From NCBI RefSeq assembly GCF_002797555.1, contig NZ_PGFA01000003.1:620001-684000 (forward strand): a stretch of 64,000 nucleotides of DNA. Direction: 5' to 3'. The notes below the pieces were generated by a model, which was not told where the DNA came from, ran no database searches, and saw only the letters and a list, made by a program, of their open reading frames with translations. Position numbers and translations under genes: made by a program. The stretch's first letter is position 1, and each line of letters opens with the position of its first letter. This document shows, in pieces, positions 41,784-49,391 of this stretch. The DNA comes from Hymenobacter chitinivorans DSM 11115 (GTDB taxonomy: Bacteria; Bacteroidota; Bacteroidia; Cytophagales; Hymenobacteraceae).

Positions 41784-44700
41784 TTACTCGGGAAGCTCCC
41801 GCTGCAGCTGGGCAATGACCTGCTCGGTGCTATTCCGCACGTGCTGGACGAGGCTGGTTATACTCGGCAGTTCGTCGCCCGGGTGCTGGGTCACGGTTTC
41901 CAAGCGCCGCACTACGTTCAGCAAATTGTGCATGTGCAGACCGGCAAAGGAGCTTTTCAAATGGTGGGCCGTGGCACTCAGGGCTAACCAATTTTGCTCT
42001 TCCAGGGCCTGTTCCAACTCCTGAATAATCGGCGGCGTGGTTTCTACGAAGAGCCGAACCAAGCGGCCCACAAACTCTTCGTTGCCGTGGGCCAGGCGCC
42101 GAATTCCCACCAGACTGTATTCCGGGGCTTCTTCCTCCACCTGCAGCCCCGCGCTGGTAGGCTCGGGCGGCAGGAGCCGGGCCAGAACCTCAAACAGTTC
42201 CTCTTCCCGGAAGGGCTTGGACAGGTAACCGTTGAAGCCGGCCGCCTGATACCGTTCGGCCTCGCCGCGCAGGGCGTGGGCCGTCAGGGCAATGATGGGC
42301 GTGGCGGCCCGGGCGGGGTCGGGGTACTCGCGCAGCAGGCGGGCCGTGGCAATTCCGTCGAGCCCCGGCATCTGAATATCCATCAGCACGGCATCGTAGC
42401 CGGCGCGCTGAAACAGCTGCAGGGCCTCGCGCCCGTTGCTGGCAATATCGACCTGGCAGCCCCAGCTGCTGAGCTGGGCATTCACCAGAAATTGCGTCAC
42501 GGCATTGTCTTCGGCCAGCAGAATCCGCCGCGGCCCCAGGCTATGGTAGCTGATGGGGGCCGCGGGTGGGACGGGGGCGGGCAGCGCGGCCTCGGCCCGC
42601 TCGAAAGGCAGGGTCACGCGGAAGGTGCTGCCCTCGTGCAGGCGACTATCTACGGTGATGCTGCCGCCCATGAGCTCGACCAGACCCCGCGAAATACTCA
42701 GGCCCAGGCCCGAGCCGCCGTATTCGCGGGCCGTGCTGGCCGTGGCCTGCGTGAAAGAGTCGAACACCTGCTCTAGCTGGTGAGCCGGGATGCCAATGCC
42801 GGTATCGAGGACGGCAAACTGAAACACCAGCGGCTCGTGCGGGGCGCTCAGGCGGCGGCAGGTAAGCAGCACCTGGCCCCGGTCCGTAAACTTAACCGCG
42901 TTGCTGAGCAGGTTGAGCAGCACTTGGCGCAGGCGGTACGGGTCGCCGGTAACCAGCGTGGAAATATCGGCCGGGGGCAGCTCCAGCTCCAGGGCAATGC
43001 CTTTCTCGGCCGCTTTGGGCAGCAGCAGCTGGCGGCTGGCTACCAGCACTTCCCGCAAATCGAAAGTGGTGGTTTCGAGCCGTACCTTGCCGGCGCCCAG
43101 CTGGGCCATGGCCAGAATGTCGTTGATGATGACCAGCAGCTGCTCGGCCGAGTGCCGGATGTGGTCCAGGTACTGGCTTTGGCGCTCGTCGAGCGGCGTT
43201 TTCTGCAGCAGCCCGGCCAGGCCCAGAATCCCGGTCATGGGCGTGCGAATCTCGTGGCTCATGTTGGCCAGGAAATCCTGCTTGACCCGGGCGTTTTCCT
43301 CGGCGGCCTCCTTGGCCTGGCGCAGCGCCTGCTGGGTTTCCTTCAGGGCCGTGATGTTGCTGTCCACGCCCAAGACCTGGGTCGTGCCATCGGCCAGCAA
43401 GAAAGGCCGCTTGATGCTGTTGAACCACACTACCTCGCCGTTGGGGCGGGTAAAGGTTTCTTCCATCACCAGCTCCCGCTGGGCGGTAATAACCTGGCGG
43501 TCGGCGCGCAGGTAGCGGGCCGTGTCGGCGGGCGAAATGGGCAGGTTGCTGACGTTGGTTTCCACGACTTGCTCCACGGTCAGGCCGTAAAGGTCGGCCG
43601 TAGCTTGGTTGGCCAGCAGATAATTGCCGTTCCCGTCCTTGAGGTACACCAAGTGGGGCGTCGTGTCGATTACCTGGCGAAACAGGTCGTTCTGCTCGGC
43701 CAGGGTGCGGTTGGCGGCCCGGCGTTGCTCCTCGGCCAGTTTCCAGTGGGTAATGTTCTCGGCCGTGCCCACCACCTGCCGCACTTCGCCGGCGGCGTTG
43801 CGCTCAAACGGGGTGTTGTTGAGCCGCAGCCAGCGCAGGCTGCCGTCGTGGTGGTACATAAACACCTCCAAGGACCGTATTTCGCCGTCGGCGCAGCGGC
43901 TGAGCTGGTCGATGTGGTCCTGGAGCAGCAGCAGCTGGTCGGGAGCCGTCAGCTGGGCCAGCATGTTGGGTCCCATCGACTGCAAATCGGCCTCGGAGTA
44001 ACCCAGCAGCGTTTCGATGTACTGGTTGCAGTACACGTTGCGGCCCTCCTGAATGTCGATAATGTAAATCAGGTTGGGTGCGGTGCTGGCCAGGCGCTCC
44101 ACAAACAGCTGGCTTTGGCGCAGCTTGGCTTCCATGCAGCGCCGGGTCGTTACGTCTTCGGCGCTGGCCACCATCTGGCTCACCCGCCCGTCGGGGTGGC
44201 GCAGAAACGGGGCGCTCTTGATTTTCATCCAACGCCAGCTGCCATCCTTGTGCCGCACCTGGTACTCCGATTCCAGGGTTTGACCGGGCGCAGTTTGGGC
44301 CAGTTCAGGGTGGCGCTGCTGCACGCTGCGGAAATCCTGGGGGCGCAGAATGCTGGGCATCAGGCGGGGGCCCAGAGCCACCATTTCCACGTCGGTGTAG
44401 CCCAGCAGCGGCAGGCTTTGGCTATTGCAGTACAGCAGCCGGTTCTCGTCGAGGTCCAGCAAAAATACCAGGTGCGGAATCGTGTCGGTGATGCGGCGGG
44501 CAAACAGCTGGCTGTGTTCCAGTTCCCGCTCGGCCTGGTAACGGGCCGTGATATCAGTCAGGTACACGTTTACGCCTTCGTCCTGGGGCAGGGGCGCGAT
44601 GGTCCACACGTAGCGGGCCGGCCCGAGGCTGTATTCGTACACCCGCGGCTGCCGGGCCGCCAGGGCCGCGCTGATTTCCGTGCGCAAAAAGCCCTGGCAG

Positions 44701-45329
44701 GCCACCTCGGCCGGGTCCTGCAGCAGCAGCAGCACCTGCTGGGCGGCGGAGTTGGCGTAGCGTGCCTGCCCGTCGTAGGTAAAGCAGATAATTGGGTTGG
44801 GGCACTGCTCGGCCAGTCGCGAAAGCTCCTGCACGTGCTGTAGGGTTTGCTGCTGCCGGGTCACGTCTTCGTAGCTCCACAGGTGCAACACGGTTTCGCC
44901 GTTCTGTACCACGGGCAGGTAATCGACCTGCAGAACCGTGCCGTTGACGAGCTCCTGCAGCATTCCTTTCACTTGGGTCTGGGCGTCTTTGGCGGCGTCC
45001 ATCTGGGCTTTCACCCAGGCCGGGTTGGTAAAGCCCCGCTGGCTTTTGGTAAAAAGAACGTCGCCGGGCTGCCCAACGTAGGCCGCTGCCTCCCCCGGAA
45101 GCTGGAGCATTTCCCCCAGCCGGTGATTTAGCGTCACGATGCCCTGCTGGTTTTCGATCAGCAGCCCGGTATGAATGGTTTGCAGCAGGGCGGCCGTCTG
45201 CTTGGCCGCCGCCGCCCGCTGCTGATCTACCAGAGCCCGGAGCTCCTGCAACTCGAGCTGGGCGGTAGCCTGCAGGCGCTGCGCCTGCTGCAGGCGTCGC
45301 CGCAGCTGTCGGTAAGCCATTGAAGTCAT
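41784..45329 (-). CDS. multi-PAS hybrid histidine kinase with receiver and HPt domains
   Basis: This 1181-residue protein starts with a coiled coil (about residues 3-45). Several PAS/PAC modules follow to about residue 665 (ITDTIPHLVFLLDLDENRL, LASTAPNLIYIIDIQEGRNV, VIDTTPHLVYLKDGNGNYLL). The kinase core has H692 in NMSHEIRTPMTG and an ATPase with GGSGLGLSISRGLVELMGG. A receiver with D984 (VLMDIQMPGLDG) and an HPt domain with H1122 (AHHLKSSFAGL) complete a phosphorelay. No membrane segment is visible, so sensing is cytosolic. It ends 22 bp from the sigma-54 activator gene, which it probably phosphorylates. Confidence 0.93.
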   Translation of the reverse strand: MTSMAYRQLRRRLQQAQRLQATAQLELQELRALVDQQRAAAAKQTAALLQTIHTGLLIENQQGIVTLNHRLGEMLQLPGEAAAYVGQPGDVLFTKSQRGFTNPAWVKAQMDAAKDAQTQVKGMLQELVNGTVLQVDYLPVVQNGETVLHLWSYEDVTRQQQTLQHVQELSRLAEQCPNPIICFTYDGQARYANSAAQQVLLLLQDPAEVACQGFLRTEISAALAARQPRVYEYSLGPARYVWTIAPLPQDEGVNVYLTDITARYQAERELEHSQLFARRITDTIPHLVFLLDLDENRLLYCNSQSLPLLGYTDVEMVALGPRLMPSILRPQDFRSVQQRHPELAQTAPGQTLESEYQVRHKDGSWRWMKIKSAPFLRHPDGRVSQMVASAEDVTTRRCMEAKLRQSQLFVERLASTAPNLIYIIDIQEGRNVYCNQYIETLLGYSEADLQSMGPNMLAQLTAPDQLLLLQDHIDQLSRCADGEIRSLEVFMYHHDGSLRWLRLNNTPFERNAAGEVRQVVGTAENITHWKLAEEQRRAANRTLAEQNDLFRQVIDTTPHLVYLKDGNGNYLLANQATADLYGLTVEQVVETNVSNLPISPADTARYLRADRQVITAQRELVMEETFTRPNGEVVWFNSIKRPFLLADGTTQVLGVDSNITALKETQQALRQAKEAAEENARVKQDFLANMSHEIRTPMTGILGLAGLLQKTPLDERQSQYLDHIRHSAEQLLVIINDILAMAQLGAGKVRLETTTFDLREVLVASRQLLLPKAAEKGIALELELPPADISTLVTGDPYRLRQVLLNLLSNAVKFTDRGQVLLTCRRLSAPHEPLVFQFAVLDTGIGIPAHQLEQVFDSFTQATASTAREYGGSGLGLSISRGLVELMGGSITVDSRLHEGSTFRVTLPFERAEAALPAPVPPAAPISYHSLGPRRILLAEDNAVTQFLVNAQLSSWGCQVDIASNGREALQLFQRAGYDAVLMDIQMPGLDGIATARLLREYPDPARAATPIIALTAHALRGEAERYQAAGFNGYLSKPFREEELFEVLARLLPPEPTSAGLQVEEEAPEYSLVGIRRLAHGNEEFVGRLVRLFVETTPPIIQELEQALEEQNWLALSATAHHLKSSFAGLHMHNLLNVVRRLETVTQHPGDELPSITSLVQHVRNSTEQVIAQLQRELPE

Positions 45330-45351
45330 ATCGCCGTAGCTATAAGTCAGA

Positions 45352-46722
45352 TTAGGGAAGATGAATCTCCTTTTTCTGAAGCATACGATAAATAGTGGAC
45401 TTCCCGATTTGCAGTCGGGCGGCTACTTCCTGAATATTGCCGTTGTAGGTCTGCAAATAGCGCTGCACAATGGCCGCCGTCTGCCCGCGCAACGACTCAT
45501 CCTCACCGGGCACGATCAGCGGCGGGTGGTTGGGCCGCTCCCCGCGAAGCGACAAATCCTGGGGCCGAATGGTGTCGCTTTCGGCCAGCACGGCGGCCAG
45601 CTCCACCACGGCTTTCAGCTCGCGCACGTTGCCGGGGAAGTGGTACTGCAGCAGCAGGTGCTGGGCCTCGGCCGACAAGGAGCAGGCGGCCATGCTGTTC
45701 TGCCGGCAAAAATCGTTCAGGAAAGAGTTGGCCAGCAGCAGAATGTCGTGGCCCCGCTCGCGCAGGGGCGGCAGCACGATGGGCAGCCCGAGCAGGCGGT
45801 AGTAGAGGTCTTCGCGAAAACGCCCTTCCTTTACTTCCAGGTTCAGGTCGCGGTGGGTGGCCACCATCAGGCGGGCGTCGAAGGCAATGCGCTGGTTGCC
45901 GCCCACGCGCACCACTTCCCGCTCCTGCAGCACCCGCAGCAGCTTGGCCTGCAGGCTCAGGTCGAGCTCCGAAATTTCGTCCAGAAACAGCGTTCCTTTG
46001 TTGGCTTCCTCAAACCGGCCGATGCGGCGGCTGATGGCCCCGGTGAAAGCGCCCTTCTCGTGCCCAAACAGCTCACTCTCTAGCAGCTCGCCCGGAATAG
46101 CGGCCACGTTGACGGCCACGAACGGCCCGGTGCGCCGCTCCGAGCGAAAGTGAATGGCCTTGGCTACCAGCTCTTTGCCCGTGCCAGTTTCCCCGCTCAA
46201 CGACACCGAGATGTTAGCCCGGCCCGCCTTGTCAATCAGGGCAAACAGCTGCTTGATCTGCTCACTCTCGCCCAGAATGGCCCGCTGCGGGTCGTATTTC
46301 TGCCCGATTTGCTCGCGCAGCCGTGCGTTTTCCCGACGCAGCAGCAGTTGCTTTTGCAGGTTGCCAACCGAATTCCAGAGCCGGTCCAGGGTTTCTTCGT
46401 CCTTTACCAGGTAGTCGTAGGCGCCCTGGTGCAGCAGGGCAATAGCCGTGCGCACGTCTTCCTGCCCCGAAATAACGATAACGGCTACTTCCGGTAGACG
46501 CTCCTTGATCTGGCGCAGGGCCTGGTCACCGCGCCCGTCGGGCAGGGAGTAATCCAGGGTAATGAGGTCGGGCTTGTCGCCCAGATTATCGAGGCAGGCC
46601 TGCACGGTGGTGTAGCGCCGAATCTGGTAATCAGGGTTTTGGGCCAAGCGGTACTCCAGTACCTCACCGTACCAGGCATTATCCTCGACAATGAAAATAG
46701 TAACTACTGTAGAAGCGGGCAT
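45352..46722 (-). CDS. sigma-54-dependent response regulator (NtrC family)
   Basis: The start at 46722 gives 456 residues. A receiver comes first, with D57 in LDYSLPDGRGD. The sigma-54 AAA+ domain has Walker A GETGTGKE (residues 177-184) and the sigma-54 contact loop GAFTGA (224-229). A Fis-type helix-turn-helix closes the protein (VAARLQIGKSTIYRMLQKKE). It should bind upstream palindromes and open sigma-54 promoters. It is the first gene of the unit with the hybrid kinase; the divergent neighbour and the next gene carry matching sites. Confidence 0.93.
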   Translation of the reverse strand: MPASTVVTIFIVEDNAWYGEVLEYRLAQNPDYQIRRYTTVQACLDNLGDKPDLITLDYSLPDGRGDQALRQIKERLPEVAVIVISGQEDVRTAIALLHQGAYDYLVKDEETLDRLWNSVGNLQKQLLLRRENARLREQIGQKYDPQRAILGESEQIKQLFALIDKAGRANISVSLSGETGTGKELVAKAIHFRSERRTGPFVAVNVAAIPGELLESELFGHEKGAFTGAISRRIGRFEEANKGTLFLDEISELDLSLQAKLLRVLQEREVVRVGGNQRIAFDARLMVATHRDLNLEVKEGRFREDLYYRLLGLPIVLPPLRERGHDILLLANSFLNDFCRQNSMAACSLSAEAQHLLLQYHFPGNVRELKAVVELAAVLAESDTIRPQDLSLRGERPNHPPLIVPGEDESLRGQTAAIVQRYLQTYNGNIQEVAARLQIGKSTIYRMLQKKEIHLP

Positions 46723-46813
46723 AAGATCAGGGGGCGGCTGGAACAGAATGCATACTTCCGAATTATCAAAACGAGAAAAGTCTAAAAGCTCGGAAATATG
46801 CAATTTTTTTAGA

Positions 46814-46845
46814 GTGGGTAGAACCGTAAGGGGAGTTCTGCCCAC
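46814..46845. promoter_or_regulatory. inverted repeat upstream of the sigma-54 activator gene
   Basis: GTGGGTAGAAC (46814-46824) faces GTTCTGCCCAC (46835-46845): 11-bp arms with one mismatch. It is 92 bp upstream of the activator start and may be an autoregulatory site. Otherwise the 331-bp gap holds only the sites listed next. Confidence 0.4.
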
Positions 46846-46888
46846 TTGAAAACGCGAGTATAGGCCTAAAAATGGGGTTTGCCAATAT

Positions 46889-46903
46889 TTCTCAAAATGG
46901 GAA
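46889..46903. promoter_or_regulatory. predicted activator-binding palindrome for surface protein 1
   Basis: TTCTCAAAATGGGAA is a 6-3-6 palindrome with one mismatch, 87 bp before the -24 element. The matching perfect site of the paralogue is TTCCCAAAGTGGGAA at 49246-49260. Confidence 0.55.
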
Positions 46904-46990
46904 GTGCAATCTACGATTGGGAAAATATTAAATTTTATATATGTAAATAATCGGTTGGTTTACAGATTGTTAAATAATTGGACTAATAGG

Positions 46991-47005
46991 TGGCAAAACA
47001 CTTGT
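46991..47005 (+). promoter_or_regulatory. predicted sigma-54 promoter of surface protein 1
   Basis: TGGCAAAACACTTGT has GG and GT separated by 10 bp, against the consensus TGGCAC-N5-TTGC. The -12 element is 49 bp from the ATG at 47054. Confidence 0.6.
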
Positions 47006-47053
47006 TAACTCAACGCTGCTGCCTTAATGGTCAGGCAGCTGACTCCTCCTCAT

Positions 47054-48985
47054 ATGCAACACTCTCTACGCTTTTCCAAGCGCCTACTAGGCGCTTGCCT
47101 CACTACCCTGCTGGCGAGCTACACCACGTTAGCGCAAACCCGACCGGGGTTTTACTCCGGTTTTGAGGCTCCGGTTGCCGCCAACACTTACTCCGTGAGC
47201 GGCACCGGTACCGGGCTGTGCCTGGGCTGCCTAGTGACCAACCCCGAGCGCGCCGTCGACGACAACCTGGACAACTACGCCACCATTCAGAATACGCTCG
47301 GCGCCGTGGGCGGGGGCGTGTCGCTGAAGATGAACCTGACTGGTATTGCCCCGCTGGGCTACCGGGCCGGCGTAGTTATCAGCACGGGCAGCGTACTGAA
47401 CGTGAGTACCTTGGCTACGCTTACCCTGCGTACTTACCTGGGGGGCGTCCTGCAGCAGGAGCTCAGCGGCAGCGACGCGCTAATTAGCAGTACTCTGCTG
47501 GCCGACAACCGCTACGGCGTGGAATTCGGTGCCACCAAGGCCTTCAATCAGGTGGAAATCGTGGTGGGCGGCCTGCTCAACGGCGTCAACACGGTGCGGG
47601 TGCTGTATGCCTATGGCGTACCCGGGGCCCTGCAGGCCCAGCGCGGTATCGGTTACCTCTCGCGCAGCGCAGTACCCGCCGCCGGCGACTACGCCGTGAC
47701 GACCAGCGGCGGCAGTCCGCTGGCCCTGTGCGTGGGCACGGGCGTGGCCAACCCCGGCAATGCCGTGGATAAAGATCTGACCAACTACGCCACCATGACC
47801 ACCGAAGCCGGGGTGAATGCCTGCTCGGTGGCCCTGCAAGTAAAGCTGGAGGGCACGGCCCCGGCCGGCTACCAGGCGGGCTTCACGGTGGGCAACACCA
47901 GCGTGGTGGACCTGAACGTGCTCAACGAACTCCAGCTGACTACTTACCTGGATGGGGTGCGGCAGGAAAGCCGCCGCGGGGCCGAGCTGCTGCAGCTCAC
48001 GGCTTTGCCCGACCAGCGTTACCAGGTAAGCTTCCGCTCGACGAAGGCCTTCAACCGGGTGGAGCTTCAGCAAAAAGCCCTGGTCAGTGTTCTCAATACG
48101 CTGCACGTTTACTACGGCTTTGGCATTGAGCCCCGCTTCTTCCACGACGTGACGCCGGTGCTATCTAACTTCGAGGCGCCCCAGCGCGGCACCGAGTACC
48201 AGGAGTCGGCCTCGGGCCTGCTGTGCCTGGGCTGCGGCTCGACCAATCCCCAAAAAGCGGCCGACAACGTGCTGGCTGCCGGCGACTACGCCAGTGTCCG
48301 CTTTCCTTTGTCGGCGCTGGTGACCTACCGGCTGAAGCTGCGCTTGAATGGGGCCGGCGGCGCCGGCAACCGCGCCGGAGTAGTACTGCGCACCAACGAC
48401 GGTATTCTCAACGCCTCGGTGCTGCAGAATATTCGCCTCACCACGTACGCCGGCAGCAACGGCGACCAGCTGGTGGAATCGGCTTCGGGCACTGGCCTGC
48501 TGGATCTGGGCCTGATCAACGACAACCGCCACGAAGTAGCCTTCCTGACCAAGCGTGCCTTCGATTGGGTGGAAGTAGAGCTGACCGGTGGCCTGGGCCT
48601 GTTCTCGGATGCTCGGATTTACTACGCCTTTGCCGAAGACCCCAATCCCGCTTTCCCGGCCATCGTTGGGCCAGCCCTACCGCCTTCGGAAGCCCGCACG
48701 GGTCGGTCGAGCGACATTTCGGCTGTTTCCGCGCCCTTGGAAGTATTCCCCAATCCCGCCGCCGGCGCCCAGCGCGTGCAGGTAGGCCTGGCCCAACTGC
48801 CGGCCGCCGGCTCTACGCTGCAGCTCTACAATATGCTGGGCCAGATGGTGCGCAGCGTTGCTGCGCCCGAGCGGACCGTGGAGCTGCCCGTAACCGGGCT
48901 CGGCAGTGGCCTCTACCGGGTGGTGCTGGTTGATACCCGCGGCCAGCACCTGGCCAGCCAGACGCTGGTGGTAGGAGCCCGGTAA
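47054..48985 (+). CDS. T9SS surface protein 1 with three tandem beta domains
   Basis: The ATG at 47054 (MQHSLRFSKRLLGACLTTLL) gives a signal peptide and 643 residues; an in-frame ATG at 47027 is the alternative. Three tandem domains of about 165 residues each start with a shared motif: LCLGCLVTNPERAVDDNLDN, then LCVGTGVANPGNAVDKDLTN, then LCLGCGSTNPQKAADNVL. Each continues to a strand pair such as QVEIVVGGLLNGVNTVRVLY. The last 80 residues are a T9SS sorting domain (LEVFPNPAAGAQRVQVG). Predicted role: surface adhesin or structural protein under sigma-54 control. A terminator follows at 49009-49047. Confidence 0.87.
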   Translation: MQHSLRFSKRLLGACLTTLLASYTTLAQTRPGFYSGFEAPVAANTYSVSGTGTGLCLGCLVTNPERAVDDNLDNYATIQNTLGAVGGGVSLKMNLTGIAPLGYRAGVVISTGSVLNVSTLATLTLRTYLGGVLQQELSGSDALISSTLLADNRYGVEFGATKAFNQVEIVVGGLLNGVNTVRVLYAYGVPGALQAQRGIGYLSRSAVPAAGDYAVTTSGGSPLALCVGTGVANPGNAVDKDLTNYATMTTEAGVNACSVALQVKLEGTAPAGYQAGFTVGNTSVVDLNVLNELQLTTYLDGVRQESRRGAELLQLTALPDQRYQVSFRSTKAFNRVELQQKALVSVLNTLHVYYGFGIEPRFFHDVTPVLSNFEAPQRGTEYQESASGLLCLGCGSTNPQKAADNVLAAGDYASVRFPLSALVTYRLKLRLNGAGGAGNRAGVVLRTNDGILNASVLQNIRLTTYAGSNGDQLVESASGTGLLDLGLINDNRHEVAFLTKRAFDWVEVELTGGLGLFSDARIYYAFAEDPNPAFPAIVGPALPPSEARTGRSSDISAVSAPLEVFPNPAAGAQRVQVGLAQLPAAGSTLQLYNMLGQMVRSVAAPERTVELPVTGLGSGLYRVVLVDTRGQHLASQTLVVGAR

Positions 48986-49008
48986 ACCCCCAGGTTTCTT
49001 GGATCAAT

Positions 49009-49047
49009 AAAAAGGTGCTGTTACGGCTTGTAACAGCACCTTTTTTT
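49009..49047 (+). terminator. terminator after surface protein 1
   Basis: AAAAAGGTGCTGTTAC and GTAACAGCACCTTTTT form a perfect 16-bp stem with a 5-nt loop, plus extra T residues. Confidence 0.9.
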
Positions 49048-49391
49048 GGTGCCTGGGCCCGGTTGAAAGCCCGGCGTAGCTTCCGTGGCTGAAGCCAGCC
49101 GGGGAAGTGTGTCAAAATGGGAGAACAGCTTGGCCAAAGCTGCGAATTGCTCCACTACAAATGGCATAGGTGCCAAATAATCAATGGTTTGCCACGTGCC
49201 CTGAATGTATTCGACGAGACTTGGCTCTCAAAGCAGGACGGGTAGTTCCCAAAGTGGGAAAACATTGGCTTTTATTGCTTTATGTAAGCATCTGATAGAT
49301 AATGCTTTAATCTGAAATAGGGTGCTTGGCAACAGGCTTGTAAGAAGAGGTGGCACCAGTCTACTCTACGGCTGCTTACTCCCTGCGTCCT
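49048..49391. promoter_or_regulatory. control region of surface protein 2
   Basis: A perfect 6-3-6 palindrome TTCCCAAAGTGGGAA lies at 49246-49260. A sigma-54-like promoter TGGCAACAGGCTTGT lies at 49327-49341, 50 bp before the ATG. A weaker upstream site shares the 11-mer TCAAAATGGGA (49112-49122) with the site of the paralogue (46892-46902). The stretch between palindrome and promoter is A/T-rich, as expected for a bend. Confidence 0.6.

Noticed and set aside
42780..44843. 687-codon open frame on the plus strand
   Set aside because: It is antisense to the hybrid kinase, with no recognisable motif.
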